In this document: positions 16,433-24,295 of the stretch, piece after piece
Numbering within the stretch: the stretch's first letter is position 1
How the letters are laid out: each line of letters starts with the position of its first letter
NCBI GenBank assembly: GCA_009782565.1
Contig: WRIU01000002.1
Span: 186,001 to 250,000 of the forward strand
Reading direction: 5' to 3'
Length of the DNA stretch: 64,000 nucleotides
From: Betaproteobacteria bacterium
GTDB taxonomy: Bacteria; Pseudomonadota; Gammaproteobacteria; Burkholderiales; Rhodocyclaceae
Program-made: the position numbers and the translations under genes
Notes under the pieces: model-generated
The model's database searches: none
Seen by the model: the letters and a program-made list of their open reading frames with translations, nothing else
Told to the model about the DNA's origin: nothing

Positions 16433-17158
16433 ATGAATGCGCGCTATGCCATATACTTTGTCCCGGAGCCTGGGACAGCACTTGCAGGCTTGGGGTCGGC
16501 CTTACTTGGCCGGGAGTGTGAAACGGGTCATGCAGTGACCCAGCCCGTTTTTCCAGGATTCACACGAGAAAGATTCCATACGCTCACAACCGACGCACGA
16601 CGTTACGGGCTGCACGCTACGCTGAAAGCTCCGTTTTTTCTGAAAGAGGGTCTGACGGAACGCGAATTGCTGCTTTTCGCCGACTGCTTTGTTGAAAACA
16701 GGCAAGCCATCACGCTGCCCCGGCTCAATCTCACGCGGCTCGGCTCTTTCTTCGCGCTTGTTCCATCCGAGGAGACCCCAGAGGAACAAAAGGCCGTAAA
16801 GCGTATCAATGCGCTTACTGCGGAGGTAGTGCCGTTTTTCGACCTGTTCCGGGCGGTTCCTTCCGAACAGGAAATCGCGCGCCGAAATCCAGAAAGGCTC
16901 AGTGCGCGCCAAAAAGAACTTCTGGCCGAGTGGGGCTATCCCTACGTCTTTGACGAATATCGCTTTCACATCACCCTTACCGACAGGTTGTGCGAAGGCG
17001 CGGAAACCCGATCCCTGGAAGAAAACCTGCGCGCGCGTTTTAAGCAGGTATGCAATGAGAGCGTGCTGGTTTCCAGCATATGCGTCTGCAAGCAGAACCG
17101 GCATGATACTGATTGTGAATTCATGCTCTTGAAAAGGTTTCATTTCGCAAAAACCTGA
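16433..17158 (+). CDS. DUF1045 2H phosphoesterase of the C-P lyase operon
   Basis: A 241-residue protein of the phosphonate-operon DUF1045 family. It begins RYAIYFVPEPGTALAGLGSA and carries two HxT motifs, H61-A-T63 (YGLHATLKAPF) and H179-I-T181 (YRFHITLTDRL), about 118 residues apart, as in 2H cyclic phosphodiesterases and RNA ligase-like enzymes. It is the last gene of the phn operon. The window has no phnP, the enzyme that opens the 5-phosphoribosyl 1,2-cyclic phosphate released by PhnJ, so this protein is a good candidate for that step. That role is my inference. The family itself is usually listed as of unknown function. Confidence 0.85.
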   Translation: MNARYAIYFVPEPGTALAGLGSALLGRECETGHAVTQPVFPGFTRERFHTLTTDARRYGLHATLKAPFFLKEGLTERELLLFADCFVENRQAITLPRLNLTRLGSFFALVPSEETPEEQKAVKRINALTAEVVPFFDLFRAVPSEQEIARRNPERLSARQKELLAEWGYPYVFDEYRFHITLTDRLCEGAETRSLEENLRARFKQVCNESVLVSSICVCKQNRHDTDCEFMLLKRFHFAKT

Positions 17159-17169
17159 TTTCAGCGACA

Positions 17170-17322
17170 AAAAAACGCAAGCTTGTATTTTCCTTGCTGT
17201 TGAAGCGGCTCTTCATTCGCCATAACCTGCTTCCGTTCGGTTCAATGACAAGATACAGTCCACCCCCATCAAATAACGTTTGCCGCCTTGGTGTTTTTGA
17301 CGAACACATCGGTTAGCTTCAC
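17170..17322 (-). pseudogene. P4-type tyrosine integrase, 5' remnant with frameshift
   Basis: Read on the minus strand from GTG 17322 (preceded by GTGAGG), the sequence gives VKLTDVFVKNTKAA, the common start of P4-family integrases. A one-base frameshift near 17280 follows, then LFDGGGLYLVIEPNGSRLWR, the hallmark of the DUF4102 arm-binding domain. Similarity stops after about 45 residues, near 17180, next to the end of the DUF1045 gene. The catalytic domain is entirely missing. The remnant points away from the 3' end of tRNA-Leu 165 bases away, the usual geometry of an integrated island. Confidence 0.8.
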
Positions 17323-17420
17323 GTAAACCTCACTTTTGTTGGTGTCACTTGTGCGCCTGTCGCCGATACACCCAGATACACCAGGATGGAGTGAGATAAA
17401 ATGAAACTGACTGAGACGAC

Positions 17421-17456
17421 AAAAAGCCCGAAAACCTTGCAGTTATCGGGCTTTTT
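17421..17456. terminator. Bidirectional terminator beside tRNA-Leu
   Basis: A perfect 11-base inverted repeat, AAAAAGCCCGA (17421-17431) with TCGGGCTTTTT (17446-17456), around a 14-base loop. A-tract and T-tract flank the GC stem on both sides, so it can end transcription from the tRNA on the minus strand and read-through from the phn side. Confidence 0.8.
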
Positions 17457-17487
17457 AGATGACGAGAGACGCGGTGAAACGTATCCT

Positions 17488-17572
17488 TGGTGCCCAGAAG
17501 AGGACTCGAACCTCCACGCCTCGCGGCACTAGTACCTGAAACTAGCGCGTCTACCAATTCCGCCATCTGGGC
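17488..17572 (-). tRNA. tRNA-Leu(CAG)
   Basis: On the minus strand the sequence folds as a class II tRNA. The acceptor stem is GCCCAGA with TCTGGGC, discriminator A and an encoded CCA. The anticodon stem CTAGT/ACTAG holds the loop TTCAGGT, giving anticodon CAG (complement of 17536-17538). The variable arm is long (about 13 bases), and the T-loop TTCGAGT is standard. CTG is the main Leu codon in this GC-rich genome. Its 3' end faces the integrase remnant. Confidence 0.95.
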
Positions 17573-17610
17573 AAGAGGCGCGCATTATACGAGCAAGAAG
17601 AAAAAAGTCA

Positions 17611-19899
17611 ATGACTGGAAAACAGGCAAAAACCCACATGGAATTGAGCGGGACTCGGCGCGCCGATCCTTTTTTTGAGCGCGAAAAGCAAAATTACGGC
17701 TCGCCGCTGCCGAGCCGCGAGTACATTTTGCAAATCCTGGAGCGCGAAGGTGTGCCGATGGAACTGGACACGCTGGCGTGCGCGCTCGATATTCGGAATG
17801 ACGAGCGTGAATTCTTCGAGCGCCGTCTGCGCGCGATGCTGCGCGAAGGGCAGGTGATGCTCAACCGGCGCGATGCCTGGTTGCTGCCGGACAAGGCGGA
17901 TTTGATCCGGGGCCGGGTGCAGGGGCATCCGGACGGTTTCGGTTTCCTGCTCCGCGACGACAAGGGCGAGGATATTTTTCTTGGGCCCAAGGCCATGCGC
18001 GAGGTGTTCCACGGTGACCGCGTCATCGCTCGCATCGTTGGGCTGGATCGGCGAGGCCGTTCCGAGGGCAAGATTGTGGAAGTGCTGGAACGCGCCCACG
18101 CGCGCGTCGTTGGGCGCGTGCTCGATGAACATGGCGTCCAAGTGGTTGTGCCGGAAGACAAGCGGCTGGCGCAGGACATCCTCGTTGCGCCCGGCGGCAA
18201 GCGGGCTGCGCCGGGACAGGTGGTGACGGTGGAACTGATCGGGCAGCCTTCGCGCGCCGCCCAGCCTGTAGGGCGCGTCGTGGAGGTGCTGGGGAACTAT
18301 GCCGATCCGGGCATGGAAATCGAAATTGCCCTACGAAAGCACGAATTGCCGTTTGAGTTCTCGCAGCAGGCGCGCGCGTTTGCGCGTAAGTTGCCGGATA
18401 CGGTACGCAAGAAAGATCGGGACGGGCGTGAAGACATCACTGGCTTGCCTCTGGTAACAATCGACGGTGAGACGGCGCGCGATTTCGACGACGCTGTTTT
18501 TTGCGAACGCAATGGGAAGGGCTGGCGGTTGGTGGTGGCTATTGCCGATGTTTCGCATTACGTGGAATCGGGGGGGGCGCTCGATATCGACGCGCGCGCG
18601 CGGGGCAATTCGGTGTATTTCCCCCGCCGCGTCATCCCCATGCTGCCGGAAAAGCTCTCCGACGGGCTGTGTTCGCTCAATCCGCAGGTGGAGCGCCTGT
18701 GCGTGGTGGCCGATATGAGCGTTGGCGCGCGCGGGGAGATCAAGGCGTACCGTTTTTATCCGGCGGTGATGTTTTCCCATGCGCGCCTGACTTACAACCA
18801 GGTTGCGGCGGCGCTCTATGAAAAGGATGCCGAGGCCGTTTCTTCGCTCGGCGGCATGCTCCCGCATCTTCAAGAGCTGGACCGGCTGTTCCGTGTGCTG
18901 CTGAAGGCGCGCGTCCGGCGCGGGGCCATCGACTTCGAGACGACGGAAACGCGCATGGAGTTTGACGAAGCGGGCAAGATCGCGCGCATCGTGCCCGAAG
19001 CGCGCAACGACGCGCACCGATTGATCGAGGAGTGCATGCTCGCGGCCAATGTGTGCGCCTCGGATTTTTTGCGCGACAACCGTCATCCGGCCCTGTACCG
19101 CATCCATGAAGGGCCATCATTGGAGAAGCTCGGAAAACTGCGCGGTTTTCTGGCTGAGTTCGGCTTGGCGTTGGGTGGGGGCGATGAGCCGACGGCCAAG
19201 GATTACGCGGCCTTGCTCGAAAAAACATGCTCGCGCCCGGACGCGCAGTTGTTGCAGACGGTCATGCTGCGTTCCTTGCGTCAGGCCGTCTATAGCCCGG
19301 ACAACGTGGGGCATTTCGGGCTGGCGTATGACTCCTACACCCATTTCACTTCGCCGATCCGGCGCTATCCCGATTTGCTGGTGCATCGTGCCATCAAGGC
19401 GGTACTGGCGGGCAAGCGGTATTCTCCCGGCGACTGGGAAGAGATCGGCCTGGCTTGCTCCATGACCGAGCGCCGCGCCGACGAGGCGACGCGCGATGTG
19501 GTGGACTGGCTCAAGTGCTATTACATGCGGGACCGTATCGGCGAGACGTTTTACGGCAGCGTGTCGTCCGTTGTGCCTTTCGGCTTGTTCGTGGCGCTTG
19601 ATGATGTTTTCGTTGAAGGGCTGGTGCATATCTCCGATCTCGGTAGCGATTATTTTCACTTCGACGATGCCCGCCATGAATTGATGGGCGAGCGTACCCA
19701 TGTGCGTTACCGCCTTTCCGATCGTGTACGGGTGCAGTTGATCCGCGCTGACCTGGAAACCAGCAAGATCGACTTCCGTTTGCTCGAAAGCGAGGCGCGG
19801 CCAACCGAACGCAAGGGCAAGACCGAGCGTGAGCGGCGTCAGGTGTCGGCGGGCAAGGAGAAAAACAAGAAAAAAACTGGGGGACAACGCCGTGGCTGA
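17611..19899 (+). CDS. rnr: Ribonuclease R
   Basis: A 762-residue 3'-to-5' exoribonuclease that degrades structured RNA. Domains in order are an N-terminal winged helix (residues 30-90), cold-shock/OB domains (about 95-250), an RNB catalytic domain with GETARDFDDAVF near 286-297 holding the Mg-binding aspartates, an S1 domain (YGSVSSVVPFGLFVAL, about 650-730), and a short basic tail. Length is near that of E. coli RNase R (813), with a shorter basic tail. The ATG at 17611 lies 39 bases from the divergent tRNA. An internal ATG at 17638 is possible. It overlaps rlmB by 8 bases, the common rnr-rlmB pairing. Confidence 0.95.
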   Translation: MTGKQAKTHMELSGTRRADPFFEREKQNYGSPLPSREYILQILEREGVPMELDTLACALDIRNDEREFFERRLRAMLREGQVMLNRRDAWLLPDKADLIRGRVQGHPDGFGFLLRDDKGEDIFLGPKAMREVFHGDRVIARIVGLDRRGRSEGKIVEVLERAHARVVGRVLDEHGVQVVVPEDKRLAQDILVAPGGKRAAPGQVVTVELIGQPSRAAQPVGRVVEVLGNYADPGMEIEIALRKHELPFEFSQQARAFARKLPDTVRKKDRDGREDITGLPLVTIDGETARDFDDAVFCERNGKGWRLVVAIADVSHYVESGGALDIDARARGNSVYFPRRVIPMLPEKLSDGLCSLNPQVERLCVVADMSVGARGEIKAYRFYPAVMFSHARLTYNQVAAALYEKDAEAVSSLGGMLPHLQELDRLFRVLLKARVRRGAIDFETTETRMEFDEAGKIARIVPEARNDAHRLIEECMLAANVCASDFLRDNRHPALYRIHEGPSLEKLGKLRGFLAEFGLALGGGDEPTAKDYAALLEKTCSRPDAQLLQTVMLRSLRQAVYSPDNVGHFGLAYDSYTHFTSPIRRYPDLLVHRAIKAVLAGKRYSPGDWEEIGLACSMTERRADEATRDVVDWLKCYYMRDRIGETFYGSVSSVVPFGLFVALDDVFVEGLVHISDLGSDYFHFDDARHELMGERTHVRYRLSDRVRVQLIRADLETSKIDFRLLESEARPTERKGKTERERRQVSAGKEKNKKKTGGQRRG

Positions 19900-20647
19900 A
19901 CCGGGTCGCCTCATTTATGGTTTTCATGCCGTGCTGGGGCGCTTGCGGCGCGACCCGGAGTCCGTGTTCGAGCTTTATGTTTCCGGCCTGCGCCACGACG
20001 TGCGCGCGCGTGAGGTACACGGCCTCGCCGAATCGCTCGGGGTAAAAATGACCCGCGTCGAGAATGAACGGCTCGACGCTATGGTGGGAACCCGCCGCCA
20101 CCAGGGCGTTCTTGCCCGCGTCGATGCCCGCCAGCGCATGATTACCCTTGACGATGTGCTGGAATCGCTCCCCTCGCCATTGTCTCCCGAACCGGCTCTT
20201 TTGCTGGTGCTCGATGGCGTACAAGACCCTCATAATCTCGGAGCCTGCCTGCGGGTCGCGGACGCGGCGGGCGCGCATGCCGTTGTTGCGCCCAAGGATC
20301 GCGCCGCCAGCCTCAATGCTACGGCAGTCAAAGTAGCCAGCGGCGCTGCCGATGCCGTTCCTTACGTTACCGTGACGAATCTCGCGCGGGCGCTGGAACA
20401 AATGAAAAAAACCGGCATCTGGGTAGTAGGCGCAGCGGGCGAAGCTGAAAAAAGCGTGTTCGGCATCGACCAGAAAAGGCCGATTGCCTGGGTGCTTGGA
20501 GCAGAGGGCGATGGTTTGCGCCGACTGACGCGCGCAACCTGTGATGAACTGGCCCGCATTCCAATGCGGGGAAGTGTGGAAAGCCTCAATGTTTCAGTGG
20601 CAAGCGGTATTTGCTTATTTGAGGCTTTTCGTCAACGCGATATTTAA
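19892..20647 (+). CDS. rlmB: 23S rRNA (guanosine-2'-O)-methyltransferase RlmB
   Basis: A 251-residue SpoU-family methyltransferase that modifies G2251 of 23S rRNA. The N-terminal substrate-binding domain starts LIYGFHAVLGRLRR. The knotted catalytic domain has the three SPOUT motifs: DPHNLGACLRVADAAGAH, WVLGAEGDGLRRL, and IPMRGSVESLNVSVA at the C-terminus. Start GTG 19892 overlaps the rnr stop and is preceded by GGGGG, so the two are co-translated. Frames starting earlier sit inside rnr and are not needed. Confidence 0.93.
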   Translation: MAEPGRLIYGFHAVLGRLRRDPESVFELYVSGLRHDVRAREVHGLAESLGVKMTRVENERLDAMVGTRRHQGVLARVDARQRMITLDDVLESLPSPLSPEPALLLVLDGVQDPHNLGACLRVADAAGAHAVVAPKDRAASLNATAVKVASGAADAVPYVTVTNLARALEQMKKTGIWVVGAAGEAEKSVFGIDQKRPIAWVLGAEGDGLRRLTRATCDELARIPMRGSVESLNVSVASGICLFEAFRQRDI

Positions 20648-20789
20648 GATAGGATGATCGAGCATAAAAAAGACAGTGGAAGTATCAGCCAATAAGAGGT
20701 AGATTTATTTGCCGTGAGAGGGATACCGCTTTGCTATGGAGTGCCGTTTTTCTTTCTGAACCATATTCGTGCCGGGTCATGGTAATGCC

Positions 20790-22178
20790 ATGCTGAAAGT
20801 TTTTAGCCAATACTTTTCACTGCACGTAATACAGCGGATTGGCCTCGATTTTCTGCTGCTTGTGGTGGCTGTCATTGCGTCAGCCGTGCTCTGGGCGGAG
20901 GATCACGGAGCCGAATTGGCAGGGCTTTTTCCGTCGGCGTTTGGGTTTGCCGCAGTGATGATCGTTGCCAATTTCGCTTTCGGCCTGTACCGGCCGGTTG
21001 ATGAAGACACCCCGCGCGCCGCGTTTGCCCGGTTCGTGCTGTCCGCGTTGTTCTGCCTGCCTGTGGCTTGCGGCACGATGTTGCTCCTGCCCTGGCAGGG
21101 CTTTGCTTCGCCAGCGATGCGGTTTCAAGTGCTTATCCTGGTGCTGTCTGTGCTGGTGCTGCGGATGCTGATCAACCGTAGTCAGGTCTCTTCGCTTTTT
21201 GCCCCCAGGATACTGATTGTCGGTACGGGCGAGGAGGCGCTGGAGGCGGAAAGTATCCTGATGCGCCCGGAACAGGGGAAGGTGGGCGTACAGGGGTTTT
21301 TTCCCATCGGCGATGAGAGCGGGCAACTCGTCGAGGCAGAGAAAGTTATTTCCGGCAGCAGCCTGGTCGACGTAGTCAAAAGGCTTGGAATCGACATCAT
21401 CATCGTGGCTATACGCGAACTTCGCGGCAGGTCGCTGCCGTTGCGCGATTTGCTCGATTGCAAGCTCGTCGGGGTACGCATCCTCGATTGGCCCTCGTTT
21501 CATGAGTGGGTTCGCCGTCAGGTGCGGCTCGATTCCCTGCGTGCGAGTTGGCTGATTTTTGGCGAAGGCTTCCAGCAGCCTTTGGCGCGGATGTTCTTCA
21601 AGCGCGCGTTCGACCTGGCGATTGCCTTCTCGTTGCTCGTCCTGGCCTCGCCGGTGATGGTTCTGGCCGCGTTCATGATCGTGTTCGACGATCATGGGCC
21701 GGTGTTCTACCGCCAGGAACGGGTGGGGCTGGGCGGCCAGGTTTTCAGGGTCATCCGGTTCCGCTGCAAGCGCGTTGTCGGTGGCAGCGATGCCGAAGGC
21801 TCAGACGAAGCAGTGGCCGACGGAGAGGCGTTTTCGAGAGTTGGGCGGATCATTCATGGGCTGCGTATCGATAGGTTTCCACAGTTGCTCAATGTGCTCA
21901 GGGGAGATATGAGCCTGGTCGGTCCGCGCCCGGAACGGCCTTCTTTCGTGGATCGTCTGGCGCACGAGATTCCGTTCTACGGTGTACGGCACTGCATCAA
22001 ACCGGGCATGACGGGTTGGGCCAGGGTGCAATGCCAGAATGATGACGAATCAGTGCCCGCTGCGATCCAGAAATTGCAGTACGAGCTTTATTACGTCAAA
22101 AATCACTCATTGGTGCTCGATATGCTTGTGTTGCTCGAAACGGTGCATGTGGTGCTGATGGGCAAGCGCGCGCGATGA
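20790..22178 (+). CDS. PEP-CTERM/exosortase-type polyprenyl sugar transferase
   Basis: A 462-residue membrane enzyme of the polyprenol-phosphate sugar-1-phosphotransferase class that starts exopolysaccharide repeat units. It begins LKVFSQYFSLHVIQRIG, has four to five N-terminal transmembrane helices, a CoA-binding-like middle (LIVGTGEEALEAE), and a C-terminal transferase domain with RVGLGGQVF, a DAE triad, MSLVGPRPERPSFV and KPGMTGWARVQ. The usual KFRSM before DAE reads RFRCK here, and the loop between is shortened, so activity deserves checking. ATG 20790 is preferred to GTG 20769. It overlaps prsK by 4 bases, which supports the EpsB-like assignment of the PEP-CTERM system. Confidence 0.85.
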   Translation: MLKVFSQYFSLHVIQRIGLDFLLLVVAVIASAVLWAEDHGAELAGLFPSAFGFAAVMIVANFAFGLYRPVDEDTPRAAFARFVLSALFCLPVACGTMLLLPWQGFASPAMRFQVLILVLSVLVLRMLINRSQVSSLFAPRILIVGTGEEALEAESILMRPEQGKVGVQGFFPIGDESGQLVEAEKVISGSSLVDVVKRLGIDIIIVAIRELRGRSLPLRDLLDCKLVGVRILDWPSFHEWVRRQVRLDSLRASWLIFGEGFQQPLARMFFKRAFDLAIAFSLLVLASPVMVLAAFMIVFDDHGPVFYRQERVGLGGQVFRVIRFRCKRVVGGSDAEGSDEAVADGEAFSRVGRIIHGLRIDRFPQLLNVLRGDMSLVGPRPERPSFVDRLAHEIPFYGVRHCIKPGMTGWARVQCQNDDESVPAAIQKLQYELYYVKNHSLVLDMLVLLETVHVVLMGKRAR

Positions 22179-24295
22179 GCCTGACCGATTTCGCAATTTG
22201 GGGTTATGCGCTGACCGCGCTCGTCTATGGCGGGTTCGCGCTGTATCTGTACGCGGCCTGGCGTGGGGCCTTGGTTGGCGGCTGCCTGCTGTTTACCGTG
22301 CTCCTGTCCGGTGCCTGGGCATTGGGCTGCCTTTGGTATGCCAAGCACCCCTCGGTGGTGACTTATCTGTGGTCTTCCGTCCTGGACATGTTGCGTGGCG
22401 GAGGTTGGTTCGCGTTTCTGCTGATTTTGCTGCGCCCGCTGCTAGGCGGGGCCTGGAAGCGGTTTCTGGCCGCCGGGATCGTGGTGTTTGGGGTGCAGTT
22501 ACTCGGAACCATATCCATCGCCTTATTTCTGATACGGGACGAATGGGGGCTTAAGCTGATTTTCGGCGGCTCGCTGGCTGGCGCGGTACTGGGGCTGGTG
22601 CTGATCGAACAGCTTTACCGTGGCGTTCCCGTGGATGTGCGCCGGACGCTTAAACCTTTGTGCATGGGGCTGGGCGCGGCATATATGTTTGAGCTTTACC
22701 TGTTTGCCGACGCTTTCCTCTTCGGGCGGCCAACCTCCGTCATCTGGGCTGTGCGCGGCCCCGCCCATGCCCTGATCGTTCCGTTGGTGGCAATTTCGGG
22801 GGCGCGTAACCCGTCCTGGTCCTTGCGAATGTCCCTGTCGCGCGAAGCGGTTTTTCATTCCACGGCACTGGGTCTGTCCGGGCTTTATCTGCTCGCGGTT
22901 TCCGGCATCGGTTTTTATGTTCGCAGTTACGGCGGGGAGTGGGGGCAAGCCCTGCAAACGGTGCTGCTATTCGCGGCGCTCGTGCTATTGGCGGCGCTCA
23001 TGTCGTCTTCGGCGCAACGGGCCAGATTGCGGGTGCTCATCAATAAACACCTGTTTCCGTACCGTTACGATTACCGTGCCGAATGGCTGCGTTTCACTCG
23101 CTCGCTGTCTTCGCCGGATGGTCAATCCAGCTTGGGGCAATCGGTCATCATCGCGCTGGCCAATCTGGTGGAAAGCCCAGGCGGCGTGCTGTGGTTGCGA
23201 GGCAGCGCGGACGCCGATTACACGATTCAGGCAAGCGTCAATCTGCCAAAGCAAACGGGAGCGACGGAACCGGCGGAAAGTTCGCTGATGAATTTCATGC
23301 GAAAACGCGGTTGGATCGTTAATTTAGAGGAGTATCGCCGGAATCCGGCGAATTATCCCGGCCTGGTATTACCGGATTGGCTGGCGTCACGCTTTCCGGA
23401 TGCCTGGCTGCTGATTCCGCTCACTGGCGGGGCGGGGCTGATCGGGTTCGTCCTGCTTTCGACGCCCCGGACGCGCTTCGATATTGACTGGGAAGTGCTC
23501 GACCTGCTCAAGACCGCCCAGCACCAAGCCGCCAGCGATCTGGAAAGAATGCTGGCCGCTGAGGATTTGCTGGAAGCGCGCAAATTCGAGTCCTTTAACC
23601 GCATGACGGCTTTCGTCGTCCACGACCTGAAAAACCTCGTGGCTCAGTTGTCGTTGATGCTTCGCAACGCCGAGCGCCACAAAGACAACCCCGAATTCCA
23701 GGAAGACATGCTCGAAACCGTGGCGCACGTCGAGGCGAAAATGCGCGAGCTGATGGTTCAGTTGCAGGAAAAACGCTCGATTGACCCGCCCCGAGTGCTC
23801 AATTTGGTGAAAAAGCTGGAAAATGTCCGCCGTGCCAGGCAAGAGCAACATCCAGGGCTGGAACTCGACATACCGCTGGATTGCAGCACGTTTATGGTGC
23901 TGGCGCATCCTGGACGGTTGGAGCGCGTGATCGGCCATATCGTACAAAATGCCATTGAAGCAACGCCAGAGGATGGTAAGGTACGCATCTTGCTGGAGGC
24001 TTCAGGCTCGGAGCGGGTGCGTGTCGTGGTCGCGGATACCGGCTGTGGCATGTCGGAGGAGTTCATCCGCGAACATCTGTCGCGCCCATTTCAAACGACC
24101 AAGTCAAGCGGCATGGGGATTGGCGTTTTTGAAACCCGCCAGTACATCCGCGAGTTGGGCGGGGAAGTGTCTTATGAGAGCAAGAAAGGCATTGGCACAA
24201 GGGTAACCATCGATTTGCCCCTGCATACGAGGCTGGATTCGGGGCACGAAGAGATAAAACCCGAAGAAAATAATTCAGGCGACGAACATGACTGA
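22175..24295 (+). CDS. prsK: PEP-CTERM system sensor histidine kinase PrsK
   Basis: A 706-residue membrane sensor kinase. About eight transmembrane helices occupy residues 1-280, a GAF-like domain follows (about 310-450), then the phosphoacceptor box with H483 in VVHDLKNLVAQLSLML and an ATPase domain (NAIEATPEDG, DTGCGMS, GMGIGVFETRQYI). The HDLKN box and the multi-helix N-terminus are those of PrsK, the kinase encoded with PrsR in exosortase-carrying bacteria. It overlaps both neighbours (4 and 8 bases), forming one operon with the sugar transferase and prsR. The signal sensed is unknown. Confidence 0.9.
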   Translation: MSLTDFAIWGYALTALVYGGFALYLYAAWRGALVGGCLLFTVLLSGAWALGCLWYAKHPSVVTYLWSSVLDMLRGGGWFAFLLILLRPLLGGAWKRFLAAGIVVFGVQLLGTISIALFLIRDEWGLKLIFGGSLAGAVLGLVLIEQLYRGVPVDVRRTLKPLCMGLGAAYMFELYLFADAFLFGRPTSVIWAVRGPAHALIVPLVAISGARNPSWSLRMSLSREAVFHSTALGLSGLYLLAVSGIGFYVRSYGGEWGQALQTVLLFAALVLLAALMSSSAQRARLRVLINKHLFPYRYDYRAEWLRFTRSLSSPDGQSSLGQSVIIALANLVESPGGVLWLRGSADADYTIQASVNLPKQTGATEPAESSLMNFMRKRGWIVNLEEYRRNPANYPGLVLPDWLASRFPDAWLLIPLTGGAGLIGFVLLSTPRTRFDIDWEVLDLLKTAQHQAASDLERMLAAEDLLEARKFESFNRMTAFVVHDLKNLVAQLSLMLRNAERHKDNPEFQEDMLETVAHVEAKMRELMVQLQEKRSIDPPRVLNLVKKLENVRRARQEQHPGLELDIPLDCSTFMVLAHPGRLERVIGHIVQNAIEATPEDGKVRILLEASGSERVRVVVADTGCGMSEEFIREHLSRPFQTTKSSGMGIGVFETRQYIRELGGEVSYESKKGIGTRVTIDLPLHTRLDSGHEEIKPEENNSGDEHD

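Noticed and set aside
17345..17566. 73-codon open frame over tRNA-Leu
   Set aside because: It is a translation of the tRNA and its terminator, not a protein gene.
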